Part shown: piece by piece, positions 15,462 through 24,151 of the stretch
Layout: every line of letters begins with the position of its first letter
Position numbering within the stretch: position 1 is the first letter of the stretch
From: PGYR01 sp041675005
GTDB taxonomy: Bacteria > Bacteroidota > Ignavibacteria > Kapaibacteriales > UBA2268
Direction of reading: 5' to 3'
DNA length: 55,903 bases
NCBI GenBank assembly: GCA_041675005.1
Contig: JBAYUQ010000020.1
Location: 1 to 55,903 of the forward strand
Position numbers and translations under genes: made by a program
Notes under the pieces: generated by a model
Databases searched by the model: none
The model's input: the letters and a program-made list of their open reading frames with translations, nothing else
What the model was told of the DNA's origin: nothing

Positions 15462-17828
15462 TTATTGCCCGATTTCAAATAAGAATTTCCAGCCCGGTAC
15501 ATTGCCAAACTGTGTGGTCGGGTCAAACCCATAACCATAACTGAAACCAATTATACCGATAGGATTTAATAACATTTTAAGTCCTACCCCTGCTGAACGT
15601 TTCAAATCAAACAAATCTGCACCACCAAAGCCATCCCATACATTACCAGCCATAGCAAAACCATAGAAGTATATAGGCATTGGGTTTAGTGTTATTGCAA
15701 ATCTCATTTCCGCTGTGAATTTGGCGTGCAACTTACCACCTATATTCTCCAAATCTCCATCACCATAACCTCTAAAAGGAATAGTCCCGAAGTTAGAAAG
15801 ACCGGCTCCACCCATTCTGTAAAGCTCGATTGGGGCGATAGTAGTGTCATTTTGGATACCATCTATGTAACCCATCTGTGCACCCATATATAGTACAACT
15901 CTATCTTGCTCTTCTAGCTTGTATATAGTATTATAAAAGTCAAAATACATTTCAGATTTAAAAAAGTCAGTCTGCCCTATACCTACGGCTCCAAGTGCCC
16001 AATTGTTCGTAAATCTGAATTTTGATCCTTGAGAAGGGAAGAATAATTCATTCGTATTATTACGAGAAATACTACCACCTAGAGTTATTTCATTGTATTT
16101 ACCAGGTCTGTAGAACTGGCTATTTACACCAGATTGTTGGCTGATATCATTAAGCTGGAATTGGAAACTACCGTCTATTCTGAAATAATCATCAGGCCAT
16201 TTCACACGACGACCGATATTTATACGGAAACCTTGACGTTGTAACTTCAACGTAGAGAAGTTGTAGAATATATCAAATACATTGAACCCGACAGTAGTTG
16301 GCTCATCAAATAACCATGGTTCTGTGAACCCAAGTGAGAAATTACGGTATCTATTAGATTGCCCGAATTCCCAATTGAAGTTGAATACCTGACCAGCACC
16401 ACCGTTTAGTGGCTCTAGTATAGAGAAATTATTGAACGTTAGTCCAACTGAACCTGTAAGCCCAAAACTACCAGCAAAACCAATAGATGCATTGAAAGTA
16501 TCAGTTGAGCGTTCTTCCACATTATAAACCAAGTCAACCGATGTATTATCGTTGTCAACGGGCTTTACATCTGGACGAAGTTTTTCGGGATTGAAATACC
16601 CCATAACTCCTAGTTCTTTCACAGAGCGGACTATAGCAGCACGGTTGAAATAATCACCCGGTCTTGTATAGAGAGTACGTCTTATTACTTTGTCTTTAGT
16701 CTTTGTATTACCAGCTATAATTACTTTTCTTATCTTATATCTATCGCCCTCTAAAGTACTGATAACAATATCTACCGAATCTTCAGCTACTTTTACTTCC
16801 TGTGGTGCGAACCTAGTCTGCAAATAACCAGTATTATTATAAAGCGAAAGTGCATCTGAGAATTCTTGATTCCCATTCAGGTTCATCATGAATTTTTCTT
16901 TATTATATACATCACCTTTGGGGAAATCTAATCTGGAGACTAGCGCTTCGTCTGGGAATACTGTGTTACCTTCGAAAGTTATATTACGAACATAATAGCG
17001 TTTACCTTCCTTTATATTCACTGTTATATGGACCGCTTGATTATCTTCAACATACTCTACTGAATCAGAGATGAACTCATAGTCCATAAACCCTTCGTTG
17101 GCATAGAATTTTGATATTAGTTCTTTATCTTTTTTATAGTCTTTCTTATCAAATTTGGATGATGACCAGAACTCGTACCACGATTTGGTGTGAGTTTCAT
17201 CGAATACGGATTCCAAATCACCATCACTAAATTCCGTATTTCCTGTAAATTTGATAGACTCTACATAAAATTCAGAACCTTCTTCCACATATATTTTCAA
17301 ATCTATATAAACGTCAGAAGAGTCTGACTGCAAAATCTCTGGAAATATTTTGGCGAATGTAAGTCCTTCTTTGTCGTATAAATCTTTAATGTCTTTTTTG
17401 ATTAGGTACAAATCATATTCCGTGACTATATCACCTTTATTTTTGCCAACTGCTTTTTTGATTTCCTCAGTGGTAAGTTCGGAGTTGTTAAACACCTTAA
17501 TTTCAGATAAACGCTTGTTCTCTTCAACTACTATAGTTAGAAATATACCATCTCCAACTACTTTATCCACTATTACATCTACATTGGAAAATTGACGGCG
17601 ATCCCATAGTGCTTTAAGTGACACGTTTAGATTCTCGTCATAAGGGTATGAGATAGTCTCCCCCTCTTTCAATCCAGTCAAAGCTATGATTGTAGAGGCA
17701 TCTGCACTAAGAGACCCCTCTACCTCTATACCAAGGATTTTGTATTTTGTAGTACTTTCTTGAGAAATAAGAGAAGTAGTAAAAGTAAATAGTAATATGA
17801 AAATGAGTTTACTTGCGTTTGATAACAT
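15462..17828 (-). CDS. bamA: Outer-membrane protein assembly factor BamA
   Basis: A 788-residue Omp85-family protein that inserts beta-barrel proteins in the outer membrane. A signal peptide (residues 1-22, ending SLISQ) is followed by about five POTRA domains (to about residue 420; FEGNTVFPDEALVSRLDFPKG and IAGNTKTKDKVIRRTLYTRPG are clear ones) and a 16-strand barrel. The barrel carries the RGYG-type lid motif (FRGYGDG) and ends WKFLFEIGQ with a terminal aromatic strand as expected. Its start overlaps the end of uppS by 20 bases, so translation is probably coupled. Confidence 0.97.
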   Translation of the reverse strand: MLSNASKLIFILLFTFTTSLISQESTTKYKILGIEVEGSLSADASTIIALTGLKEGETISYPYDENLNVSLKALWDRRQFSNVDVIVDKVVGDGIFLTIVVEENKRLSEIKVFNNSELTTEEIKKAVGKNKGDIVTEYDLYLIKKDIKDLYDKEGLTFAKIFPEILQSDSSDVYIDLKIYVEEGSEFYVESIKFTGNTEFSDGDLESVFDETHTKSWYEFWSSSKFDKKDYKKDKELISKFYANEGFMDYEFISDSVEYVEDNQAVHITVNIKEGKRYYVRNITFEGNTVFPDEALVSRLDFPKGDVYNKEKFMMNLNGNQEFSDALSLYNNTGYLQTRFAPQEVKVAEDSVDIVISTLEGDRYKIRKVIIAGNTKTKDKVIRRTLYTRPGDYFNRAAIVRSVKELGVMGYFNPEKLRPDVKPVDNDNTSVDLVYNVEERSTDTFNASIGFAGSFGLTGSVGLTFNNFSILEPLNGGAGQVFNFNWEFGQSNRYRNFSLGFTEPWLFDEPTTVGFNVFDIFYNFSTLKLQRQGFRINIGRRVKWPDDYFRIDGSFQFQLNDISQQSGVNSQFYRPGKYNEITLGGSISRNNTNELFFPSQGSKFRFTNNWALGAVGIGQTDFFKSEMYFDFYNTIYKLEEQDRVVLYMGAQMGYIDGIQNDTTIAPIELYRMGGAGLSNFGTIPFRGYGDGDLENIGGKLHAKFTAEMRFAITLNPMPIYFYGFAMAGNVWDGFGGADLFDLKRSAGVGLKMLLNPIGIIGFSYGYGFDPTTQFGNVPGWKFLFEIGQ

Positions 17829-18639
17829 CTATAACTTTCTTTAAATATGATTGTTCAGTTGATTCATTGATCTGGCTCGAAGTCTTACCAAATCGACGCT
17901 CCCTATGAGCATAGTCCATTAATGCAGAGTACAATTCGTCACGACGGAATTCCGGCCAAAGCTTTTCGGTGAAGTAAATCTCCGAGTACGCAAGCTCCCA
18001 TAATAGGAAATTGCTAATACGGTATTCGCCACTAGTACGGATAAGTAGGTCAGGGTCAGGAATATCAGCAGTTTGCAAATAACCAGAGAAAAGCTCTTCT
18101 GTAATATCTTCGGGAGATAGCTTACCTCCACGTACATCGAGAGCAATCATCTGTATAGCACGCATTATATCCCAGCGAGAACCATAACTAATAGCCAAAT
18201 TCAGATGCATTCCTGTATTATCTTTTGTCTTTTCATAAGAATCGCGAAGAATTTTCTGTACACTTTTAGGTAAAGAGTTAGTTTTCCCAATAGTGTTGAT
18301 AACTACTTGATTCTCATTTAGTTCTTTTAATTCTTTCTGTAAGAATATCTCAAGCAACTTCATCAAACCATTAACTTCCAACGGTGGTCTTTTCCAATTC
18401 TCTATGCTAAAGGCGTATAGAGTAATGTGTTTAACACCTATTAAAGAAGCAGCATTCACTATATCACGAACGCTCTCTATCCCCTCCCTATGACCGAAGA
18501 GACGTTGTTTGCCAAGTTGGTTTGCCCATCTGCCATTACCATCCATAATGATAGCAATATGCTGAGGAATCTTACCCGTCGCTTTTATTAATTCTTGCTT
18601 GTCTTTATCTTCAAGACTCTGTTCTTTTATCCAAGACAT
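17809..18639 (-). CDS. uppS: Undecaprenyl diphosphate synthase
   Basis: A 276-residue cis-prenyltransferase that makes the C55 lipid carrier used for peptidoglycan and surface polysaccharides. The catalytic Asp33 is in IAIIMDGNGRWA, and the substrate-binding motifs FGHREGIESVRD, TLYAFSIENWKRP, LNLAISYGSRWD and DLLIRTSGEYRISNFLLWELAYSEIYF are all present. A TTG 15 bases upstream is in frame, but ATG at 18639 is preferred. A TATTTTTG box (complement of 18666-18673) lies 26 nt upstream. It heads the leftward operon uppS-bamA-skp-ompH-lpxD. Confidence 0.96.
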   Translation of the reverse strand: MSWIKEQSLEDKDKQELIKATGKIPQHIAIIMDGNGRWANQLGKQRLFGHREGIESVRDIVNAASLIGVKHITLYAFSIENWKRPPLEVNGLMKLLEIFLQKELKELNENQVVINTIGKTNSLPKSVQKILRDSYEKTKDNTGMHLNLAISYGSRWDIMRAIQMIALDVRGGKLSPEDITEELFSGYLQTADIPDPDLLIRTSGEYRISNFLLWELAYSEIYFTEKLWPEFRRDELYSALMDYAHRERRFGKTSSQINESTEQSYLKKVIDVIKRK

Positions 18640-18665
18640 ATTGTATTTGTACAATTAATGAGTTA

Positions 18666-18673
18666 CAAAAATA
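18666..18673 (-). promoter_or_regulatory. Possible -7 element for the uppS operon
   Basis: Read on the minus strand this is TATTTTTG, fitting TAnnTTTG, 26 nt before the uppS ATG. No convincing TTG/TTTG is found at the expected distance upstream, so the evidence is the single box and its position. Confidence 0.35.
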
Positions 18674-18733
18674 GTTTTAATATATAGAAATAAAAACTAT
18701 TACCATATAATTTATTAAATTTTAACTAGTTGC

Positions 18734-18765
18734 TTTGTTTTTTAATATTTGCGTTCGTATATTTG
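18734..18765 (+). promoter_or_regulatory. Bacteroidota-type promoter for the HU gene
   Basis: TTTG (18734-18737), a 20-base spacer and TATATTTG (18758-18765) match the Bacteroidota primary-sigma consensus at both boxes. Transcription would begin near 18772 and give an untranslated leader of about 45 nt before the GTG start of HU. It is one of the best promoter matches in the window. Confidence 0.7.
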
Positions 18766-18816
18766 CTTCCCTTAACGGATTATTATTTAATATTGTTTCA
18801 TAAACGGAAAAAACAA

Positions 18817-19134
18817 GTGAACAACAAAAATATAACGAAAGCAGATATCGTAGAAGTTATAGCTAGCAATACGGGTCTAACTAAAGTGGAAACCAAAGCA
18901 GTAGTAGAAGGTTTCATAGATACTATTATCTCAACTATCGCAGATGGAAAGCGTATAGAATTAAGAGGTTTTGGTGTATTCAAACACAAAGCTAGAAAAC
19001 CAAGAATGGCTAGAAACCCTAAAACTGGTGAAGAAGTGAAACTTGACAAACGATATGTACCGGTTTTCAAAGTTTCTCCTGACTTCTTTGACAGAGTAAA
19101 TGTCGCAATCAAGAATGAAAAAGGCGAAAAATAA
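18817..19134 (+). CDS. HU-family DNA-binding protein
   Basis: A 105-residue nucleoid protein. After a GTG start the sequence NITKADIVEVIASNTGLTKVE forms the dimerisation helices. GFIDTIISTIADGKRIELRGFGVFKHKARK is the HU core, and the DNA-binding arm carries RKPRMARNPKTGEEV. A longer frame upstream exists but its N-terminus (LIFAFVYLLPL) is not HU-like and lies across the promoter, so the GTG at 18817 with GGAAAAAAC before it is chosen. Dimers bend DNA and compact the chromosome. The 30-residue basic protein 24 nt downstream is probably in the same transcript. Confidence 0.93.
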   Translation: MNNKNITKADIVEVIASNTGLTKVETKAVVEGFIDTIISTIADGKRIELRGFGVFKHKARKPRMARNPKTGEEVKLDKRYVPVFKVSPDFFDRVNVAIKNEKGEK

Positions 19135-19158
19135 ATTTAATTAAACAAAGGGTGATAT

Positions 19159-19251
19159 ATGCCAAGTGGTAAAAAGAGAAAGGGCAAGAAAATGTCCACT
19201 CACAAACGTAAAAAAAGATTACGTAAGAACAGACACAAGAAAAAGAAATAG
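19159..19251 (+). CDS. COX24/AURKAIP1 (mS38)-like tiny basic ribosome-associated protein
   Basis: ATG at 19159 opens a 30-codon frame encoding MPSGKKRKGKKMSTHKRKKR and ending LRKNRHKKKK. Two thirds of the residues are Lys, Arg or His. The core MSTHKRKKRLRKNRHK matches small Bacteroidota proteins annotated as AURKAIP1/COX24-domain proteins, which are related to the mitochondrial small-subunit protein mS38. AAAGGGTGATAT precedes the ATG, an unusually good Shine-Dalgarno sequence for this phylum. It is too short for many gene finders. Binding to the small ribosomal subunit is inferred from that relationship. Confidence 0.85.
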   Translation: MPSGKKRKGKKMSTHKRKKRLRKNRHKKKK

Positions 19252-19279
19252 ACTAAACTAAAAGTCTAAAGTAATTATA

Positions 19280-19340
19280 AAAACTGCCGATATTAACTAG
19301 TATGATAAGTACAGTTTCAAATATCGGCAGTTTTAATTTT
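19280..19340. terminator. 15-bp inverted repeat, probable terminator after HU operon
   Basis: AAAACTGCCGATATT (19280-19294) and AATATCGGCAGTTTT (19320-19334) are perfect inverted repeats with a 25-nt loop. The right arm ends TTTTAATTTT and the left arm begins with an A run, so it could act in either direction. It lies 28 nt after the basic-protein gene. The ATG at 19302 of the next open frame falls inside the loop, so the hairpin could instead, or also, control that gene. Confidence 0.6.
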
Positions 19341-19685
19341 AACCCCAAATCTGAGGCAACTGCTTCGGAAGCACTGTCGCTAGCCAAAGACGACCTGAAA
19401 GACTTATCTAAAAACTCATTTTCCAAACTATTCAATCGAGTGGATAATTTCCTTGATTTCGGTACTACTAAGAACTTTGATTTCAGCAACTTCGATAAAG
19501 AAGAGATGAAATCATTCCTAAAAGTTATGTCAACCCTAATGAAAAAAGGTATAGTCGGTTACGAATACTACGAAGTAAACGGCAAAACTGAAAAACACTT
19601 TATGACTACATCCCTAGGTAATCGCCGCCTATATAATGCCGAATGGAAGGAACGCGAAGACAGCCGTGGTGGCTGGTTGGTGTAA
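19302..19685 (+). CDS. Hypothetical protein, 127 residues
   Basis: The family is not recognised. There is no signal peptide or membrane segment. The sequence is Ser/Asn/Lys-rich at the start (FNFNPKSEATASEALSLAKD), then a helical part (DKEEMKSFLKVMSTLMKKGI) and a compact end with VGYEYYEVNGKTEKHFMTTSLGNRRLYN. That looks like a two-strand hairpin and a short basic helix, and the whole is likely a small cytoplasmic alpha/beta protein. The first ATG sits in the loop of a 15-bp hairpin and has no ribosome binding site. Translation might start at a later, non-ATG codon or be controlled by the structure. Confidence 0.6.
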   Translation: MISTVSNIGSFNFNPKSEATASEALSLAKDDLKDLSKNSFSKLFNRVDNFLDFGTTKNFDFSNFDKEEMKSFLKVMSTLMKKGIVGYEYYEVNGKTEKHFMTTSLGNRRLYNAEWKEREDSRGGWLV

Positions 19686-19688
19686 AAA

Positions 19689-20105
19689 TCAAATTAATCT
19701 TTTGGGCTTCATAAGATAGATTAAATAGTCTATAGAGATTAGAATTGAAAAATAAATGACTATCAATATTAAATCATTAAACTCTGTTACTTTAATTCCA
19801 GATTTTTCATAATAATATATTAATAAATACATAATTGAGTATAATATAAAGCTTGAGAATAAGGCAAATACAATTCCCCAGCATACTTTGTTATTTCTTA
19901 TAATCTGAATTAAAAGTATTAAAGAAGGCACGAGTAGCAATACCATGTAAGATACCCCAATCGAACTTATTGAACTTAAACTACCTTCATTAACTGGATA
20001 TTCTATTATATCATTCCAAAAAGTAAATATCCAAAATAAAAGTGCTATCAGATATAATAATCTTTGTGTTAAATCCTTACTTAATATTTCCTTTAATTTT
20101 TTCAT
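19689..20105 (-). CDS. Small integral membrane protein, unknown function
   Basis: A 138-residue protein with four hydrophobic segments (about residues 15-30, 47-65, 73-98 and 112-132), a basic N-terminus (MKKLKEILSKDLTQR) and a basic end (LMKPKRLI). No family is recognised. It lies 12 nt downstream of the PLP decarboxylase gene on the same strand and faces the hypothetical gene at 19302 tail to tail with only 3 nt between stops. Its base composition is more AT-rich than the neighbouring decarboxylase, as is common for hydrophobic coding sequence. Confidence 0.65.
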   Translation of the reverse strand: MKKLKEILSKDLTQRLLYLIALLFWIFTFWNDIIEYPVNEGSLSSISSIGVSYMVLLLVPSLILLIQIIRNNKVCWGIVFALFSSFILYSIMYLLIYYYEKSGIKVTEFNDLILIVIYFSILISIDYLIYLMKPKRLI

Positions 20106-20117
20106 TCTAAATCTATT

Positions 20118-21599
20118 TTACACCCCACCCATCCCCTCTTCCAACAACTCAAGTATTATATCAAGATGATATTTATGTGTACGGAAAGAAAGAACGGCTA
20201 TTCGCATCCAAAACTCTCCATCTAGTGTAGTTGATGATATAAAAACTCGTCCGTCATTGTGTATGATATTAAGTAATTTTTTATTGAGTTCGTTTGCATC
20301 ACCTGATTTGGGTACGAAGCGGAAAGCGGCGACTGTTAGCTCTGGCTCGGGTCCAACCTCGAATCCTAGTGCCTGCACTTTCTCGTAGAAGTAGCGAGTT
20401 AGCCATATTTTTTCTGAAAGGCACGCACGGAATGGGGCAATACCGTGCAGTTTCATAGGAACCCACATCCGTAATCCACGGAAATGGCGACTCAACTCGG
20501 GTGACAAATCAGCTGGCGAATACTCTTGTTGGTAGTCCTTGGTATCTTGCATGTAGTTAGCATCGTAGGAGTTAGCTTCTAGTAAATGCTTTACATCTTT
20601 GACAAGTACTATTCCTACCCCATAGGGCAAGAACATTCCTTTATGAGGGTCTAGGATAACTGAGTCAGCTCTGTTTATACCTTTAAGCTTATCTTTTGTC
20701 TCGTCACATAGTAAGAAGAATCCACCATAAGCACCGTCTATATGATACCATAGATTGTATTTATCTGAAATATCGGCTAATTTATTTAGTGGATCAATCG
20801 CACCCACATCGGTCGAGCCAGCCGAAGCAACTAACATAAATGGAGTTAGACCTTCAGCTTTGTCTTTTTCTATTTGCTCAACTAATAATTCAGGAATCAT
20901 TCTATATTTACTATCCATTGCGATATATCTTAATTGTATTTCGTGAAGACCTACAATTTTTAGAGCTTTGGTCACACAATGGTGAGCTTGTTTTGTTAAG
21001 TAGATTGTGCTGTTTTCTATTTCATTCGACTTAATATTCTTAGCAAGACGAGCTGTCGAGATTGCTATTAGGTTAGCCATACTCCCACCAGAAGCGAGAT
21101 TACCACCAAAGCCCTTTTCATAACCAACTAACTCCCCCACCCAATCAATAATTTGATTCTCTATTCTTACTGCACCGGGAGTAGCGAAGAACACTCCAGA
21201 GTAACGATTCATCACAGCTGCTAGGTAATCGCCTATAGCAGCACCATAAATACCGCCACCCGGTATATAGCCAATGTGACCACCAGAAGCGGGGTTAATT
21301 CCTGCTCTATCTACGTTCTGTTTGAGAAAATCTATTAATTGTTCTGGATTGGTTGGAGTTTCTTCGAAAGGGAAATTGTCGAAAGCTCCATCATTTTTGT
21401 AGTCATTTATGAATGCTTTTTTGTTGTGAATATCATCTAGGAATTGCTCGGAGTATTCTGAGACTTTACTCATATACTCACTTCTTTTTTCTCTATCTGG
21501 TTCTAACTCTAGCCCCTCATTCTCATATCGGCTAATTAATTGTTCTATCTCTTCTAATTTCATTTTTTTATGTTTATGTTTTTTATTCTTTGACAACAT
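20118..21599 (-). CDS. PLP-dependent group II amino-acid decarboxylase
   Basis: A 493-residue protein of the aromatic-L-amino-acid/glutamate decarboxylase fold. PLP contacts are visible: TKQAHHCVTKAL (ring-stacking His), VASAGSTDVGAIDPL, the Asp in YHIDGAYGGFF, and the Schiff-base Lys in SVILDPHKGMFLPYG. A family-typical N-terminal segment contains NPASGGHIGYIPGGG. The substrate (aromatic amino acid, histidine or other) cannot be read from the sequence. The first ATG overlaps the acetyltransferase stop by 17 bases and gives a Lys/His-rich start. A second ATG at 21563 (MKLEEIEQL) is about equally likely. The upstream GNAT gene is in the same operon and could act on the same amines. Confidence 0.9.
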   Translation of the reverse strand: MLSKNKKHKHKKMKLEEIEQLISRYENEGLELEPDREKRSEYMSKVSEYSEQFLDDIHNKKAFINDYKNDGAFDNFPFEETPTNPEQLIDFLKQNVDRAGINPASGGHIGYIPGGGIYGAAIGDYLAAVMNRYSGVFFATPGAVRIENQIIDWVGELVGYEKGFGGNLASGGSMANLIAISTARLAKNIKSNEIENSTIYLTKQAHHCVTKALKIVGLHEIQLRYIAMDSKYRMIPELLVEQIEKDKAEGLTPFMLVASAGSTDVGAIDPLNKLADISDKYNLWYHIDGAYGGFFLLCDETKDKLKGINRADSVILDPHKGMFLPYGVGIVLVKDVKHLLEANSYDANYMQDTKDYQQEYSPADLSPELSRHFRGLRMWVPMKLHGIAPFRACLSEKIWLTRYFYEKVQALGFEVGPEPELTVAAFRFVPKSGDANELNKKLLNIIHNDGRVFISSTTLDGEFWMRIAVLSFRTHKYHLDIILELLEEGMGGV

Positions 21600-22065
21600 A
21601 ATATTTTATCATCTTATAATTTGTCAATTTCACACCATTACGCTCTACTTCTTGCTTTTCTAATTCTTCAAATCCATTTGATAAGAAGAAAGGAACAGCG
21701 GTAATACTAACATCAGCGTCAATTTTTTTGAATTTGTATATTTTCGCTGCTACTAGCATTTGTTCTAAGAGGAGTGTGCCTACTCCGTTTCTTTGGTGAT
21801 TGGTACTTGCATAAAGCAAATCCAAATAACCATCTTTTGTGATAGATGAAAAGCCGAGAAGCTCTTTTATTTCATTCACACAGACATAGAAAAGCTGTTC
21901 ATTAATCTTTGCGAGAAATTTCTCGGGTCTAGATTCATCATCTAGCCACGCCTCAATTTGCTCTGGGGAATAATGCTTAGAATTAATGATTTTGACGGTA
22001 TCATAGTAAAGACTAAGTACTGCATCTAAATCATTTTCAACAGCTCTTCTTATAGAAATTTTCAT
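21583..22065 (-). CDS. GNAT-family N-acetyltransferase
   Basis: A 160-residue acetyl-CoA-dependent acyltransferase. ISIRRAVENDLDAVLSLY is the first strand and helix. LDLLYASTNHQRNGVGTLLLEQML carries the acetyl-CoA pyrophosphate loop (Q-R-N-G-V-G). The final strand with VPFFLSNGFEELEKQ is the usual GNAT ending. ATG at 22065 is chosen over the TTG just upstream. It precedes and overlaps the PLP decarboxylase, so acetylation of the amine product or of a small metabolite is plausible but not shown. Confidence 0.88.
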   Translation of the reverse strand: MKISIRRAVENDLDAVLSLYYDTVKIINSKHYSPEQIEAWLDDESRPEKFLAKINEQLFYVCVNEIKELLGFSSITKDGYLDLLYASTNHQRNGVGTLLLEQMLVAAKIYKFKKIDADVSITAVPFFLSNGFEELEKQEVERNGVKLTNYKMIKYYVVKE

Positions 22066-22123
22066 CAATAAATTTATTTTTTTCTTATATTATAAAAATC
22101 TATAATTAAAATAAGGAAAAACA

Positions 22124-24100
22124 ATGAGAAATTATATACTTTTTTTAATAATCTGCTCATTTTTATTTGCGACAGATTCAAATGCTCAAGTTGGAAAGCA
22201 ACAAACATTATTCGTACAAACTCAGTACAATAAAGATGGAACCGTTACTCTTAGCTGGCCAAAAGATGAGGCATTCGAGGGAATATACTACATATATGAG
22301 AATATGTCAGAATTCAAACAGGACTATAAATACTTGGGGAATGTAACTAATGACGCAGATCAGTGGAATGATCCTACTTACACCAAAGGTCAAATCAAAG
22401 AATATAAGATAGAAAAGAAAAATACAAGCAATCAAATAGTTTCGTATGATTTTATAACTGTAGGCAATGAAGTAGATAGAAATGGCTTTTCTGGAAGTAT
22501 ATTGATACTAGTGGACGACTCCCATTTTAAAGCCCTTTCAACAGAACTAGATATATTAGTAAGTGATTTGAAAGGAGAGAATTGGGAAGTTGCAATAATG
22601 CCAGTATCACGGGAAATGACGCCGCCACAGATTAAAGATTTGATAAAAGTATCGAACGAATCTAGTAAAATAGGACTTACTACCTTATATCTAATAGGTC
22701 ACGTACCCGTTCCCTATAGCGGTCACTTTAGTACCACTGGAGCTGCATATCCACCTGACGGTCATACTGAGGGCTCGGGCAATCATACTGGGGCTTGGCC
22801 TGCTGATTTGTACTATGGTGATTTGGATGGAATGTGGACTGATGCAACTGTCACTTATGAGGCGAGTACTCAAGAAAGAAATAACAATAGACCTGGTGAT
22901 GGTAAATTCGATCAAACCAGATTGATAAGTGATATTGAACTAGAAATAGGTCGTGTAGATTTCTATGATATGCCTGCTTTTTCAGATGATGAGCTAACAT
23001 TACTTAAAAATTACCTTGATAGAGCACATCAATGGAAAACTGGTCAATTAGAATCAATAGACCGTGGGTTAATTGACGATAATTTTAAAGGATATATAAT
23101 AGGAAATACTGGTTACAAAGCGATGGGCACACTCATCGGAACTGATTCACTATTCGAAGATAGAGACTATATGACTTCGCTGAGAGAAGGTAAATATATT
23201 CTTAGCTTCGGTATGGGTGGCGGTTCATATAGTAGTTGTGGAGGTGTTGGTACCACAGCTGATTTCGCAGCAGAAAATATAAATGCAATCTTTACAGGTA
23301 TTGCTGGTAGCTACTTCGGTGATTGGGATACAAAAAACAATCTACTAAGAGCTGCATTAGCTTCAGGTGCATTGTCTAGCTTTTGGGGTGGAATACCGAA
23401 CTGGTACTTACACCACATGTCAGTTGGTGAATCTATCGGGTATTGTGCTAGATACTCTATGAACGCTTATTATTCCTCGTTTAATGGTAGCCAACGACTC
23501 ATTCACGTAGCACTTATGGGTGACCCCACACTTAGGTTCCGCCCAATAGTTCCGTCTGGCAAATTACGACTAACAAACTCTGTTGATGGAATTTTATTAG
23601 AATGGGATAAAGTAAACGGCGATATAGATGGCTATAATCTTTACAGAATAAACAACGAAACACTGGAAAGCGTAAAAGTTAATGATGATATACTAACAGA
23701 AACATCTTACTTGGATTTGGGTTGCCCGACTGGTCAATACTACTATCAACTTAGAACGACTAAGAAAGTATTGACTGCTTCAGCCAATTACTTCGCTTTG
23801 GGAGTTGGCTCGGCAAGTGAGCCAATAGACTATATTACATCTGTAGCATACAACAGTAATGATGGCTTCGGAATAGCACCCAACCCAACATCTGGTCATT
23901 TTAGATTGCAATTACCACAAGATATAGTTAGTGTCAATAAATTAGTAATTCAAGATTTGACAGGAAGAAATGTACTGGTATTAGACGGTAATTTCACATC
24001 AGAACGTACTATAAATACTGGTTTACCAATGGGAACTTACATGCTATTAGCTAATACTAACAAAGGTCAATTCGTAGAGAAGATACAGGTAGTTAGGTAG
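22124..24100 (+). CDS. Gingipain-like (C25-fold) T9SS cargo, probably non-catalytic
   Basis: A 658-residue protein with a signal peptide (FLIICSFLFATDSNAQ) and fibronectin-III-like N-terminus (GTVTLSWPKDEAFEG). It has a C25-like core (VPVPYSG, GAWPADLYYGDLDG, EIGRVDFYDMPAF, HVALMGDPTLRF), a second fibronectin-III domain (about residues 480-560), and a T9SS type A sorting domain (IAPNPTSGHFRL to the end). It would be displayed on or shed from the cell surface. The gingipain GHG is replaced by GMGGG and the catalytic Cys strand by FTGIAGSYFGDWD; a nearby SYSSCGG has a Cys, but not in the expected strand. It is a paralogue of the gene at 5601-7331, which lacks the sorting tail. Confidence 0.82.
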   Translation: MRNYILFLIICSFLFATDSNAQVGKQQTLFVQTQYNKDGTVTLSWPKDEAFEGIYYIYENMSEFKQDYKYLGNVTNDADQWNDPTYTKGQIKEYKIEKKNTSNQIVSYDFITVGNEVDRNGFSGSILILVDDSHFKALSTELDILVSDLKGENWEVAIMPVSREMTPPQIKDLIKVSNESSKIGLTTLYLIGHVPVPYSGHFSTTGAAYPPDGHTEGSGNHTGAWPADLYYGDLDGMWTDATVTYEASTQERNNNRPGDGKFDQTRLISDIELEIGRVDFYDMPAFSDDELTLLKNYLDRAHQWKTGQLESIDRGLIDDNFKGYIIGNTGYKAMGTLIGTDSLFEDRDYMTSLREGKYILSFGMGGGSYSSCGGVGTTADFAAENINAIFTGIAGSYFGDWDTKNNLLRAALASGALSSFWGGIPNWYLHHMSVGESIGYCARYSMNAYYSSFNGSQRLIHVALMGDPTLRFRPIVPSGKLRLTNSVDGILLEWDKVNGDIDGYNLYRINNETLESVKVNDDILTETSYLDLGCPTGQYYYQLRTTKKVLTASANYFALGVGSASEPIDYITSVAYNSNDGFGIAPNPTSGHFRLQLPQDIVSVNKLVIQDLTGRNVLVLDGNFTSERTINTGLPMGTYMLLANTNKGQFVEKIQVVR

Positions 24101-24151
24101 CATCAGTTTTTTTAGTACTAATATTTTAACAAAAAATAATTCATTCTTTAG

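Noticed and set aside
18730..18816. Longer N-terminus for HU (starting LCFLIFAFVYLL)
   Set aside because: It crosses the promoter and is hydrophobic, unlike any HU. The GTG at 18817 gives a standard HU length.
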